NCBI GenBank assembly: GCA_031292575.1
Contig: JARLGX010000023.1
Location: forward strand, 1-64,000
Direction of reading: 5' to 3'
DNA from: Paludibacter sp.
Lineage (GTDB): Bacteria; Bacteroidota; Bacteroidia; Bacteroidales; Paludibacteraceae
DNA length: 64,000 nucleotides
The notes beneath the pieces are model-generated. The model was not told the origin of the DNA and ran no database searches. It saw only the letters and a list, made by a program, of their open reading frames with translations. Shown one piece after another: positions 26,734 through 35,988 of this stretch (its first letter is position 1; every line of letters begins with the position of its first letter). A program made the position numbers and the translations under genes.

Positions 26734-27807
26734 ATGACACTTTCCGAAATATCAAATTTACGCATTAAAAATCAACAAATTGAGGGTTTAATGCATCGTT
26801 CGCCAAAAGAAATAGTAAGTTGGTTTGGTGCAATGCAAGCTCAGGATTTTACTATGGCTAAATGGGCAATTGGCTTACGCGTGTTAAATTCAACTGAAAA
26901 GACAATAGAAGAAGCTTATAATAATGGTGATATTTTAAGAACTCATTTAATGCGTCCAACCTGGCACTTTGTTGCAGCTGATGATATAAATTGGATGTTG
27001 GAACTTACAGCTCATCGAATTAAGCAGCAGATGAATTCAAATAATAAACGCCTGGAGATGACAGATTTAATTTATTCAAAATCAAATAAAATAATTGAGA
27101 AGCAGTTAGTTGAGTGTAAAAATTTAACTAGAGAAGAATTGACTGAGGCATTAAAAATTGAAAAAATAAATACAAATGAAAACAGACTTTCTCATATACT
27201 GATGCGCGCCGAATTAGACAGAATAATTTGTAGTGGTCCGTTGAAGGGGAAAAAACTGACATATTCATTACTTGCAGACCGGGTAAATTCTATTAAAACC
27301 TTAAATAAAGATGAAGCTCTTGCTGAATTAGCAAAAAGATATTTTACAAGCCATTCTCCAGCAACTTTACGTGATTTTATTTGGTGGTCAGGATTATCGG
27401 TTGCAAATGCCCGTCATGCATTGGAATTAGTTAAATCTAATTTCATCTCGGAGACAATAAACTCTGAAACATATTGGGTAACAAATTCAATATCAATGAA
27501 TAAATATAGTAATCCGTCAATTCATTTATTACCAGCTTTCGATGAATTCCTAATTGGCTACACCAATCGGGAAGCAGCATTAAAATTAGTTGATAACAGG
27601 AAAATAATTTCAGAAAACGGCATTTTTCGTCCCACAATAGTTGCTCAGGGCCAGGTGATTGGATTGTGGAAAAAGCTTGCAAAAAAAAATAAAGTGATGA
27701 TTGAGCTAAATCTATTTCAAGCTTATGAAGACAATATTAAGATTGAAAGTGAAATCATTCGGTACGAGACTTACCTGAATAATAAAGTGGAATTAACCAT
27801 AAAGTAA
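26734..27807 (+). CDS. Winged-helix DNA-binding protein of the AlkZ/YcaQ-like group
   Basis: 357-aa protein of the HTH_42 superfamily, which includes the DNA glycosylases AlkZ/YcaQ that open inter-strand crosslinks and alkylated bases. N-terminal signatures are WFGAMQAQDFTMAKWAIGLR (about 29-48) and RTHLMRPTWHFVAADDINWM (about 70-89). The later part has TLRDFIWWSGLSVANAR (about 212) and LLPAFDEFLIGYTNR (about 266). The RPTWHF segment is shared with family members lacking proven glycosylase activity, so DNA repair is the likely but not certain role. It ends just before the tRNA-Pro locus invaded by the island and has its own strong terminator. Confidence 0.8.
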   Translation: MTLSEISNLRIKNQQIEGLMHRSPKEIVSWFGAMQAQDFTMAKWAIGLRVLNSTEKTIEEAYNNGDILRTHLMRPTWHFVAADDINWMLELTAHRIKQQMNSNNKRLEMTDLIYSKSNKIIEKQLVECKNLTREELTEALKIEKINTNENRLSHILMRAELDRIICSGPLKGKKLTYSLLADRVNSIKTLNKDEALAELAKRYFTSHSPATLRDFIWWSGLSVANARHALELVKSNFISETINSETYWVTNSISMNKYSNPSIHLLPAFDEFLIGYTNREAALKLVDNRKIISENGIFRPTIVAQGQVIGLWKKLAKKNKVMIELNLFQAYEDNIKIESEIIRYETYLNNKVELTIK

Positions 27808-27834
27808 AGTAACAGTTGCATAAATACGACAAAT

Positions 27835-27871
27835 AAAAAAGGGTTTACCGTTAAACGATAAACCCTTTTTT
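27835..27871. terminator. Bidirectional terminator at the left edge of the island
   Basis: AAAAAAGGGTTTA CCGTTAAACGA TAAACCCTTTTTT is a perfect 13-bp stem. It serves the winged-helix gene and was probably also the terminator of tRNA-Pro before the island inserted. Confidence 0.92.
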
Positions 27872-27872
27872 A

Positions 27873-27921
27873 TTTGTCGGGGTAGCGGGATTCGAACCCA
27901 CGACCCCCTGCTCCCAAAGCA
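27873..27921 (-). repeat. Left attachment site: 49-bp duplicate of the tRNA-Pro 3' half
   Basis: Identical over 49 bp to 46209-46257, covering the TΨC arm, variable loop and anticodon-arm sequence of tRNA-Pro. It diverges at 27922 (ATAAATTG instead of the tRNA GGTGCGC), so this copy is not a complete tRNA gene. It marks the left junction of the genomic island. Confidence 0.93.
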
Positions 27922-28034
27922 TAAATTGACTTACCTTTTAGGTTTGTTATAATACTGTAAATACCATGATTATCAGCTAAATAAACATTATTTTTATCGA
28001 CTCTCATAGTTTGTTATTCGAATATTTTGTTTAT

Positions 28035-28057
28035 ATTTGTGCACATTTTGTGCACAT
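28035..28057. promoter_or_regulatory. Putative integrase arm-type site, left end
   Basis: ATTTGTGCACATTTTGTGCA followed by CAT: two TGTGCAC half-sites in direct orientation, identical to 46109-46131 at the other end of the island. It lies 30 bp before the integrase gene, where it could also act as an operator. Confidence 0.6.
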
Positions 28058-28086
28058 TTTATATCAACATTTAAAGTTAAACACCT

Positions 28087-29328
28087 ATGGATTGTACGAT
28101 TACATTCTACTTAGATAGTAGAAGACCAATGAAAAACGACATTTATATTGTCAAACTTCGTGTATACGCCCCGGCATTAGGTAAAAAGAAATTGTATGCT
28201 ACCAGCATTAAATTATCCGAACAAGACTTCGAAAAAGTTTTTGCTAAGAACCCAAAAGGCAAATTTCTTGATACAGCTAATGAACTAAACAAAATCAAGA
28301 CAAATGCTATTAATGCTGCAAAAGATGTAATTCCTTTCTCTTTTGAAAAGTTTGAAGCAGCACTAAACACAGCACCCAAAAACAAAGCTGATGTGATTGA
28401 TTGCTTTAATACTGCAATAGCTGAAAACAAAAGCTTTGGGCGGTTGGGTAATGCTGATAACTACCAGAACAGCCTTAATTCAATTAAAAAATTTATCGAA
28501 GCAAAATCGGGAAAGAAAGATCAAAAATTGCTTTTTTCCGAAATCACTACCGACTGGCTGCAAAGATACGAAGAATATATGAAAGAGAAAGGCAAAAGCA
28601 CAACCACCATAAGTATGTATGTACGTGCATTAAGAGCCATTTTCAACAACGCTATCGAAAAGGGTGATATCAGCAGTAAGATTTATCCATTTGGCAAAGA
28701 AAAGAGCAAATTCAAGATTTCCAGTGTGAAGAAAGTCAAGAAAACCCTAAAATCGGACGAACTCAAAAAATTATTTAAAGCAACCGGCTCAGAAGAACAA
28801 CTTCGAGCAAAAGACTTTTTCTTTTTTTCTTACAATTGTAGTGGCATGAACTTCAAAGACATTGCCAATTTAACTTATGGTCAATTAGAAGGCAACCGCC
28901 TAAAGTTTTTTAGAAAGAAAACTGAGAATACCACTTCTGAACAAACAGAAATTTCCGTATATTTGACACCTTTTGCACATGATGTGATAAAACGATACGG
29001 CAGCGAAAATAAAGGCGCAAACACGCTTATATTCAGTATAATCACTAAAGAAATGAGCGCAGAAGAGAAACAAAAGGCAATTAAGAACTTTACACGTTCA
29101 GTGAATCAGGGCTTAAAAAAGCTGGCTAAAAAAGTCAAAATAGATGAAAATATATCTACCTATTACGCCAGGCATTCTTTCAGTACAAATGCAATCAAAT
29201 CCGGTGCAAGTATGGAGTTGGTAAGTGAGCAACTTGGACACGCTGATTTAAAAACTACTCAGAATTATTTTAGTGGCTTTGAGGATGATAGTATAGAAAA
29301 ATTGACAAAGAAATTAATGAAATTCTAA
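28087..29328 (+). CDS. Island tyrosine integrase
   Basis: Tyrosine recombinase of 413 aa with the Bacteroidetes phage/ICE architecture: an N-terminal arm-binding region (about 1-95; YAPALGKKKLYATSIKLSEQ), a SAM-like core-binding domain (about 100-210; TTDWLQRYEEYMKEKGKSTT) and a catalytic domain. The usual catalytic arginine region is weak (SYNCSGMNFKDIANLTYGQL has no obvious Arg), but TYYARHSFSTNAIKSGAS, the LGHADLKTTQNYF histidine and the nucleophilic Tyr are clear. It lies 166 bp from the left attachment copy and faces into the element. It should catalyse site-specific integration into and excision from tRNA-Pro. The odd first Arg motif (often MNFxD in Bacteroidetes relatives) is a family trait, not a defect. 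Confidence 0.92.
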   Translation: MDCTITFYLDSRRPMKNDIYIVKLRVYAPALGKKKLYATSIKLSEQDFEKVFAKNPKGKFLDTANELNKIKTNAINAAKDVIPFSFEKFEAALNTAPKNKADVIDCFNTAIAENKSFGRLGNADNYQNSLNSIKKFIEAKSGKKDQKLLFSEITTDWLQRYEEYMKEKGKSTTTISMYVRALRAIFNNAIEKGDISSKIYPFGKEKSKFKISSVKKVKKTLKSDELKKLFKATGSEEQLRAKDFFFFSYNCSGMNFKDIANLTYGQLEGNRLKFFRKKTENTTSEQTEISVYLTPFAHDVIKRYGSENKGANTLIFSIITKEMSAEEKQKAIKNFTRSVNQGLKKLAKKVKIDENISTYYARHSFSTNAIKSGASMELVSEQLGHADLKTTQNYFSGFEDDSIEKLTKKLMKF

Positions 29329-29355
29329 CGATATACATTTTTTGAATCTGATTCT

Positions 29356-31623
29356 ATGGATAATACGAACCCAATTGTTTCAAAACTTAAGGCGATTAAC
29401 GATAATCTTTTAGAAACCATACAAATACTCAACCAATATCTTCAGGGTGGCATTTTGCCACCCTCTGAAGTTGAAAAGTTGAAGGAATTAAAACAGATGT
29501 TTGGTTATGAATCTTACAAGGAAATCATAGCTCCTATCGAAAATAACAAACAACTTGTAACTAACATTACAAATGCTGTTTTCGTTGATTTATGGGAATT
29601 TGCTATTGATTTTTTGGATTTATATAACCTTAAGCAAAACGACAAGAAATTCAATGAATACAAAGTCAAAATTATTCAAATCGGAAATGAAATTGATTTT
29701 TATTTAGATGCTTTTGAATGTCTAAGATATAATCTTAACAACTTACACATTTTCTATACAAGTCACGGTATACCATTTACAGGAAAATGGTCGATTGAAA
29801 AATACGGTATTAATTTAGATTACAATGATTTATTGCTTGAAGCATTAAACGAGTATGATTTAACCAAAAGAAAAGAGTTTATTTTGAAGAAGTTACATAC
29901 AGCCGAACTTTTCAAACTTCAAGACACAATAGATAAAGAAGATTTCGATGAGTTTGACGACTTTATAGATAAATGCTATAAGGTCGTTGAATCAATAGAT
30001 TTTCAAATAAAAAATACCACAACTACTGTAAGTCCAAATAAAAAACCACGCACAATTCTCGACGAAAAAAGGGAAATGAATGAAGCTTTCAACAGTCCGG
30101 AAGCAATTGCAGCAATGGAAGAAGCAAGCCGAAATATGTATAGAAAATTGACTGATAAAGACATTGAACTTGTAACAAACGACTGTAACACTTTAAATGA
30201 AGTTTATATAAAAGGATTAGATATTTTTGAATCATATTTTTCAACCAACCAAATTAACTCCGAAGATATTAAATATCTTGAAACCCTCCCCTTTTCAGGC
30301 TTATTGTCCGACAATTATTTTGGTGCAATGGTTTTAAGTCATTTCGATGACCCAATAGTGATTGGAACTATTTTCGATATTTGTTTTGCTGATACAATTA
30401 ATAGAATTCAAAATCTTGATTTTACATTCTGTACCACAGCCGAATTGAATAATGAACCACGTTTGAAAGAACTAATAAGGACCATACTTAAAAACAACAA
30501 AAATTCAGTATTAATCAAAGATAATCTTCTTAGCTTCGCCAAACAAATCAGAGAGCTTATTGACCTCGTTTATGCTTATACTGACAATCCAGAATATATC
30601 AAAAATGTAAATCTAAATGTGTTTAAGAGTGATTCTTTCTTTACTGAGCTTGAAACGAACTCCAATACTGTAGAATTACCCGAAAATTACATTAATAATG
30701 GTGGTATTATTACCACTGGCAACATTGACACCTCAGAAATTATTAGATATTTCCGTTCGAAAAACGCAAACAAAGAACTTTATCTGGTTGATAAATTGGA
30801 AATTAATCTTGCTTGCTACGCTTCTATTTATCAGAAAAATTGTGATGACTATTGGGAAACCTACCAGTTTGATCCAAACTTCTTCAATGAATTTATTCCG
30901 GGTGATTTGCTTTCCGAGTTTAACCTGGAATTACATGACTATATAAAACCACTTAACAACCATGAGATAAACAGATATTTAACGGCTTCGATTCAGCAGT
31001 TTAAAACTCATACTCCTGAAAAAAGAAAAGAAATATTCTGTGAAATTTATCACGACACCTATTGGTACCCAAATTTCATGAAATACACTGGTAGTTCTGC
31101 CAGAGATAATTATGTTTTGCACGTTTGGAAACATTATTCCAATCATTTTAATTTATTTCAAGAAGCCACTCAAAGTGCATATGACATTTTCAAAGCCAGC
31201 TTAACAAATGGTTCTGCTAATAATATCAACAATAACCATTTGAATGATAACACTAAAAAAGGTAACAAAGCTGAATTACTTAAATCAAATCTTTATGAAA
31301 ATGGATTTTTTGAAATTACAAAAGTAAAATCACTTTCACACGATGGTCAATCCAAACTCATAGATTTGTTAGTATTAAATGATACTCCATACATAGTAGC
31401 AATGTTTGAATTTTTAGGTTATTTCAAATACCTAACTAAAGAACTCGGTTATACTAATTCTAAAATCCATACAAAAGTTGGTTCATGGTTAGATACCAAT
31501 GCTCAAACAATTAAATGTAATATGTTAGTGCTTAATGATAAATCTGCTTTAAGAGAAACAAATCGTTACACTTCACATATACACGAAGAAAAAGTAAAAA
31601 TCGATTACCATTCATTAAAATAG
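29356..31623 (+). CDS. Large unknown protein encoded after the integrase
   Basis: I do not recognise this 755-aa protein. It begins 27 bp after the integrase stop and is probably co-transcribed. It has no signal peptide or transmembrane segment. Composition is rich in N, D, E, L and Y. A linker near residues 215-240 (NTTTTVSPNKKPRTILDEK) separates an N-terminal helical part from a central and C-terminal part; a second polar linker is near 620-640 (NNINNNHLNDNTKKG). The final segment (about 660-755) holds FLGYFKYLTKELGYTN and KVGSWLDTNAQTIKC. The N-terminal region slightly recalls RteC-like regulators, but the match is too weak to use. Possible roles are integration control or defence; none is supported directly. 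Confidence 0.7.
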   Translation: MDNTNPIVSKLKAINDNLLETIQILNQYLQGGILPPSEVEKLKELKQMFGYESYKEIIAPIENNKQLVTNITNAVFVDLWEFAIDFLDLYNLKQNDKKFNEYKVKIIQIGNEIDFYLDAFECLRYNLNNLHIFYTSHGIPFTGKWSIEKYGINLDYNDLLLEALNEYDLTKRKEFILKKLHTAELFKLQDTIDKEDFDEFDDFIDKCYKVVESIDFQIKNTTTTVSPNKKPRTILDEKREMNEAFNSPEAIAAMEEASRNMYRKLTDKDIELVTNDCNTLNEVYIKGLDIFESYFSTNQINSEDIKYLETLPFSGLLSDNYFGAMVLSHFDDPIVIGTIFDICFADTINRIQNLDFTFCTTAELNNEPRLKELIRTILKNNKNSVLIKDNLLSFAKQIRELIDLVYAYTDNPEYIKNVNLNVFKSDSFFTELETNSNTVELPENYINNGGIITTGNIDTSEIIRYFRSKNANKELYLVDKLEINLACYASIYQKNCDDYWETYQFDPNFFNEFIPGDLLSEFNLELHDYIKPLNNHEINRYLTASIQQFKTHTPEKRKEIFCEIYHDTYWYPNFMKYTGSSARDNYVLHVWKHYSNHFNLFQEATQSAYDIFKASLTNGSANNINNNHLNDNTKKGNKAELLKSNLYENGFFEITKVKSLSHDGQSKLIDLLVLNDTPYIVAMFEFLGYFKYLTKELGYTNSKIHTKVGSWLDTNAQTIKCNMLVLNDKSALRETNRYTSHIHEEKVKIDYHSLK

Positions 31624-31634
31624 GTAGTACTACC
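31623..31634. promoter_or_regulatory. Perfect 12-bp palindrome before the excisionase-like gene
   Basis: GGTAGTACTACC, immediately followed by two direct copies of CCTTTTTGCA (31636-31655). It is a plausible operator for the HTH proteins that follow. Confidence 0.35.
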
Positions 31635-31695
31635 ACCTTTTTGCACCTTTTTGCACCTATTTCATTTGCAGAATAATTTTTAAAACTATTCTCAA

Positions 31696-32034
31696 ATGGA
31701 AAAAGTATCTTTCGAAACACTCCCCCAAGCGGTGAGTTTATTAATTGAAAAAGTAGAATCACTTGAACTGTTGCTTAAATCGCAACAACACACCAATGGA
31801 GCTTCTGACAGACCAATGTCAATCAGTGAAGCTGCTAAATTCGTCAATCTTACTGTGCCTACACTCTACGGATTTGTAAGCAAACGTACAATCCCATTTT
31901 CAAAAGTGGGTAAACGGCTTTATTTTAATGAAATAGAGTTGACCTCTTGGATTCAATCCGGTCGCAAGCAAACATGTACCGAAATTTCCGACAATCCAGC
32001 TACATTATTTATTCCCCAAAAATCAAAACGATAA
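31696..32034 (+). CDS. Excisionase-like helix-turn-helix protein
   Basis: 112-aa protein with a MerR/excisionase-type winged helix in its second half: MSISEAAKFVNLTVPTLYGF is the recognition helix-turn-helix, and SKRTIPFSKVGKRLYFNEIE the wing. This arrangement is typical of small DNA-binding proteins of Bacteroidetes mobile elements that direct excision or regulate the replication genes. An N-terminal coiled segment (EKVESLELLLKSQQ) may dimerise it. Its stop overlaps the next start by one base (TAATG), so the two are coupled. Confidence 0.85.
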   Translation: MEKVSFETLPQAVSLLIEKVESLELLLKSQQHTNGASDRPMSISEAAKFVNLTVPTLYGFVSKRTIPFSKVGKRLYFNEIELTSWIQSGRKQTCTEISDNPATLFIPQKSKR

Positions 32035-32399
32035 TGGACTACAAGAAGTATTTAGAAGATTTCGTTGCAGACATTTACAAAAAGTTCGACGAAGAGGAAG
32101 TAAGACGTGAAGAAATAGTAGTTCTAAAAGACAACTACGGAAAAGCATTCAAACAACTTGATGAACTTACACAGGCCATTAAGGAAAGCAACTTGAAAAT
32201 CGATGATCCATTTGTCCCAAACGACAAATTTATGAAGCTAATGGATATTAGCACCCGTACTTCACAAGTCTGGCGCGATGAAGGAAAAATAGGTTATAGT
32301 CAAATTGCTGGGAAAATATATTTTCGCAAAAGCGATATCGAGAAGCTATTAAACGACAACTATCATAAAGCTAAAGTAAAAGGAGGAAATAAGAAATGA
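32034..32399 (+). CDS. Second helix-turn-helix protein of the excision/replication module
   Basis: 121 aa from the coupled ATG; an upstream in-frame start would overlap the previous gene heavily and is less likely. Residues 1-60 are coiled coil-like and highly charged (FDEEEVRREEIVVLKDNYGKA). Residues about 65-110 form a MerR-like HTH: FMKLMDISTRTSQVWRDEG, then YSQIAGKIYFRKSDIEKLL. It overlaps the primase-helicase gene by 4 bp. It probably cooperates with the previous HTH protein in element control. Confidence 0.8.
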   Translation: MDYKKYLEDFVADIYKKFDEEEVRREEIVVLKDNYGKAFKQLDELTQAIKESNLKIDDPFVPNDKFMKLMDISTRTSQVWRDEGKIGYSQIAGKIYFRKSDIEKLLNDNYHKAKVKGGNKK

Positions 32400-34747
32400 T
32401 AGACCAAAAACAAACCCCTTCAGACTCGCCAAAGTCCTCAGGGGTAAATATAATAACGCAAGACAAAGATACCAATTTTATTGACTTTGGAAATTCAGAT
32501 TTTCAGTCAAAAAGACCGCAATCAGAAGTAATTGAGAACAAATCTGTTGAACAAATTGCAGCTCCAGTTTTCAAACCTTCAAAGAGTAATTATAAATTCT
32601 CATTCTATCAGGGTGGTATTAAAGTGGTATCACCTTCAGTAAACGACTTTACCTTAAAGGGGCTTAATGCTGCTGTACGGTCGTCGTATTACATTGACAA
32701 GGTCAAAGCACTACGAACAGGAGATAAAACAATTAAATCAACTCTCGACTATGTTACAGCTGCCGGAACATTCACAACACGAAGCAACGCAAATCTAATT
32801 GAAAGAAGCGGAGTGTTTTCAATCGACTTCGACCATGTAAACGATTTGAGAGTTTTAAAAGCGGATTTAATTGCAAAGCTGACTCCTGCTCTATTTTTTG
32901 AAAGTCCCGGCGGACATGGCTTGAAAGTTTTCTACTATATCGATGTTAATTCAGGTTCTCATGCCGATTATTTCAAAGCATTCCAGAACTATTTCCGTTC
33001 AGAAATGAATTTGGAAATTGATAAATCATGTAGTGATGTTTCCAGGGCTTGTTATCTTTCTTGGGATTGTAATTCTTACTGGAATGAAAATTCTCCGATC
33101 CTCGGAAAAGATTTTATTGATAAATATCTGCCAGAAGAAATCACAGAAATTCAAACACCACCACCAACTAAGCCAACTATTGTGCAAAATACTGAAAACC
33201 AACTTTCAGATTTTGAGCAATGCGAGATTATCAAAAAGAATATCGATAAAGCGGAAACCTTTGTAAGTGGAAATCGAAACCATTATTGCGGTCTATTATG
33301 TGCCGGTCTTAATCGTATTGGTATTGACAGTAACACTGCTTACAATTATTTGGTGCAGTTTGAGCAACAAGATTTCACAGCTTCCGAAATTCAAAAAATT
33401 GTTGAATATACTTACAAGCACACAAATCTTCACGGCTGCAACCCAATTACAAATTTAAAGCAGGGAAACAGTTTGAATGTTCCCTCAAAGAAAAGTAGTC
33501 ATTTCAATGGAGAATCAAACGAATTTCCTGTTGATGTTTTTCCTTCACCATTTAGGGAATTAATTGAAGAAACAAGGGCTTCGCTCAATTACCCTGTTGA
33601 TTACACCGGCTCAGCCATTTTGTGTGCAGTTTCCACTGCTATTGGCAAAACTGCCGTGTTGCAAGTCAAGAAAGGATGGAAAGAATATGCCCCACTTTAT
33701 TTGGGAATTGTTGGCAATGCCGGAGCTGCAAAATCACACCCACTCGATATGTGTTTTCAGCAATTGGAAAGAATTGATAAAGAAAATCTTAGAGCATATG
33801 AATTACTTTTAAACGAATATGCCAGATATAATGATTTGTCAAAAAAAGAAAAAGCATTAGAACAGGAAGTTCTAAAACCAACATTGATAAAATCCATACT
33901 TGGTAACTTTTCAGCGGAAATTCTTTGCCAGCGGCTTGCCGACAATAAACGTGGAAATTGTGTAAAAAGCGAAGAACTCGAAACATGGTTGCAAGGAATG
34001 AATAATTACAGCAAAGGCGATCAGGCTTCAACCTATCTCAGTTTTTGGAGTTGTAAAGGTACTTCTGTGGACCGTGTGAGTAAACCTATTCCATTGTTTG
34101 TTGATAGCCCCTACCTCAATATTATTGGAAGTATTCAACCTCGAAGAATCAAAAGTTTATTTCCGTCCGATAAATGCGACAGCGGATTTCTCCCTCGTTT
34201 TCTTTGGGCTTTTCCGCTTAATGCAGATAAAGAAAAAATTTCTGATAAGGAAATGAATATGGAGCGTTTAGATGCTTATAACAATTGGATAACTAACTAC
34301 ATACGAGTATATCCTGCAACTATTGACAATTGGGGAAATCCTTCGCCTAAAGTTTACACATGGTCACCGGATGCTAAAGAATGTTGGGTTAATTTTCAGC
34401 ACACAAATACCGAAAAATGTAAAGCTGCCGGAGAATCATTATGGAGTGAAGTGCTGAATAAATTCGATATTCATTTTGTACGGCTTTCGCTATTACTTCA
34501 AATTATGAATAACCCACTTTCCGACACCATTAGTTTAAAAGCATGTGAAGGAGCAGCCAAACTTTGCAAATACTTTGAGACCTGTTCAATGATGATACTG
34601 GACAGATTACAAGTTGAAAGTAACACTCTATCTAATGCAACAGTGGCAAAATACTTAGTCGAGAATTGTAATATATCTCAAAATAAAGCAGCCGAAATGT
34701 TGGGAGTTAGTCAACCGTATGTAAACAAAGTAATAAACAAGAAGTAG
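32396..34747 (+). CDS. BT4734-type primase-like plus DUF3987 helicase-like replication protein
   Basis: 783-aa multidomain protein of mobile elements. Residues about 70-230 match the BT4734/VirE-N-type region related to archaeo-eukaryotic primases (GVFSIDFDHVNDLRVLKADL and SPGGHGLKVFYYID with conserved D and H). Residues about 280-350 are a small linker (FVSGNRNHYCGLLCAGLNRIG). DUF3987 follows from about 380, with a P-loop-like GIVGNAGAAKSHPLDMCF and FLPRFLWAFPLN. The last 30 residues form a HTH (NKAAEMLGVSQPYVNKVINK). It probably primes and unwinds DNA during replication of the excised island. The gene pair upstream and the hairpin pair downstream support a replication module. Confidence 0.85.
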   Translation: MIDQKQTPSDSPKSSGVNIITQDKDTNFIDFGNSDFQSKRPQSEVIENKSVEQIAAPVFKPSKSNYKFSFYQGGIKVVSPSVNDFTLKGLNAAVRSSYYIDKVKALRTGDKTIKSTLDYVTAAGTFTTRSNANLIERSGVFSIDFDHVNDLRVLKADLIAKLTPALFFESPGGHGLKVFYYIDVNSGSHADYFKAFQNYFRSEMNLEIDKSCSDVSRACYLSWDCNSYWNENSPILGKDFIDKYLPEEITEIQTPPPTKPTIVQNTENQLSDFEQCEIIKKNIDKAETFVSGNRNHYCGLLCAGLNRIGIDSNTAYNYLVQFEQQDFTASEIQKIVEYTYKHTNLHGCNPITNLKQGNSLNVPSKKSSHFNGESNEFPVDVFPSPFRELIEETRASLNYPVDYTGSAILCAVSTAIGKTAVLQVKKGWKEYAPLYLGIVGNAGAAKSHPLDMCFQQLERIDKENLRAYELLLNEYARYNDLSKKEKALEQEVLKPTLIKSILGNFSAEILCQRLADNKRGNCVKSEELETWLQGMNNYSKGDQASTYLSFWSCKGTSVDRVSKPIPLFVDSPYLNIIGSIQPRRIKSLFPSDKCDSGFLPRFLWAFPLNADKEKISDKEMNMERLDAYNNWITNYIRVYPATIDNWGNPSPKVYTWSPDAKECWVNFQHTNTEKCKAAGESLWSEVLNKFDIHFVRLSLLLQIMNNPLSDTISLKACEGAAKLCKYFETCSMMILDRLQVESNTLSNATVAKYLVENCNISQNKAAEMLGVSQPYVNKVINKK

Positions 34748-34753
34748 AAACAT

Positions 34754-34919
34754 GGTTATAGGTTATAACTCTCGAAAGCCCAATTAATAAAGGGTTTCAG
34801 CAAATCAGAGTTATAACCTCATTACTTCAACAACAAACAATACAAAACACGTTAGTTATAGGTTGAAAATACGGAAATGCCTATTAATAAAGGGTTTTAC
34901 ACACATATAACCTATAACT
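34754..34919. repeat. Two related inverted-repeat units: candidate replication origin
   Basis: Unit 1 (34754-34818) has GGTTATAACTC facing GAGTTATAACC. Unit 2 (34854-34919) has GTTATAGGTT facing AACCTATAAC. Each encloses the same core, ATTAATAAAGGGTTT, in the same orientation. They lie just after the primase-helicase gene, a typical place for an origin or a primase/HTH binding site. Confidence 0.55.
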
Positions 34920-34950
34920 ACATATCAAGAACAAAATAAAAAATACAATC

Positions 34951-35271
34951 ATGACATACAACGAAAAAAAAGCAGCAAAAATGCTACAACTCGAAAAAGA
35001 CAATAAATATCTTTTAAAACAGATATTCAAACTCGCTGCAAACAAATCTGAGATTCTAAAACGTATAAAGGAACACCCTCGTAAAGAACAGCTGAAACCC
35101 GACAGGAGACCTATTCACATAAAACGGTTGGTAAAAGTGTTGGGTGTTAATCAACGAACTATTCTTTTACTTGACAGTAGAGAGTTTTTTCACAGGTATT
35201 TCCCTTGGGAGTTGCAAGCGTTCAACCTTGTCGAAGTCGAAAAGTTTATCAAATCATTACCTATATTGTAA
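34951..35271 (+). CDS. Small basic protein of the island
   Basis: I cannot assign this 106-aa protein to a family. The N-terminal 45 residues are a charged coiled coil (AAKMLQLEKDNKYLLKQIFK). The C-terminal part has HIKRLVKVLGVNQRTILLLD, which looks like a helix-turn-helix, so a DNA-binding role in the replication module is plausible. It follows the two inverted-repeat units directly. Confidence 0.55.
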   Translation: MTYNEKKAAKMLQLEKDNKYLLKQIFKLAANKSEILKRIKEHPRKEQLKPDRRPIHIKRLVKVLGVNQRTILLLDSREFFHRYFPWELQAFNLVEVEKFIKSLPIL

Positions 35272-35408
35272 CGTTTTTTTCATTTCTACAAAGTAATTTC
35301 TCTCCCGTGTTGGAATTGATGTTTAATAAAATGAAAGCATTATTAGTCTTGATAGAAGCGTTGGTTTTACAAGAACTGTGAGCTAATCATTTTTATTTTT
35401 TTTTATTT

Positions 35409-35440
35409 TATTGTAAAGTTAAAGTAAATGAGTATTTTTG
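35409..35440 (+). promoter_or_regulatory. Promoter of the restriction-modification operon
   Basis: TATTG (35409-35413) and TATTTTTG (35433-35440), separated by 19 bp, resemble the Bacteroidetes -33/-7 pattern. The gene begins 41 bp downstream. The stretch 35272-35481 holds nothing else. Confidence 0.5.
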
Positions 35441-35481
35441 TTGAAATAAAAATTCAAGTATTATTAAATTGAAATACCTTT

Positions 35482-35988
35482 ATGCTTAGTAAATTATATA
35501 TAAGCAAAGTTTTACCATTTAAAAGAAAGTTTATTTCTTTTGAAATATATAGATATATTTTAGCAGATTTAGAACAAATTATAGCCGAATCATTTCAAAA
35601 AAAAAATAAATATGAAGCTTTAGATGTTATTGACTTCAAATATGTAAAAGCTGAACAAATCAAATTTCAAATTATAAAAATTTTTTTTAATAAGTTTTAT
35701 TTCGGAAATGAGATCGAATTATTATATGAAAATGCTATTAGATTTTTAATTATAGACAAAGTCAAATATCAATTAATTTATTTTGATGTAGGTTCTTTAC
35801 CTGAAATTGATTTGAATTATAATAAAATTATTATTTTCATGTTTCAATTAGACTTTCTTAAAGTATTTTATTGTGGTAAGTTAGTCATTGAAAAAGATTT
35901 AACAAATGATTTTAAACAAGTATTTTATGAAAAATATTGCCTTGAAGATAGCCAGTATTTTATAGATTTTAATTCGCTTTCAGTATGA
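35482..35988 (+). CDS. Unknown protein, first gene of the restriction-modification operon
   Basis: 168-aa protein of unknown family, coupled to the methyltransferase by a 4-bp ATGA overlap. It is strikingly rich in F, I, Y and K (FNKFYFGNEIELLYENAIRF), and its DNA is clearly more AT-rich than the flanking genes, like the rest of the operon. It has no signal peptide, HTH or nuclease motif that I can see. Its place suggests an accessory of the R-M system (control, repair or helper), but this is inference. Confidence 0.7.
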   Translation: MLSKLYISKVLPFKRKFISFEIYRYILADLEQIIAESFQKKNKYEALDVIDFKYVKAEQIKFQIIKIFFNKFYFGNEIELLYENAIRFLIIDKVKYQLIYFDVGSLPEIDLNYNKIIIFMFQLDFLKVFYCGKLVIEKDLTNDFKQVFYEKYCLEDSQYFIDFNSLSV

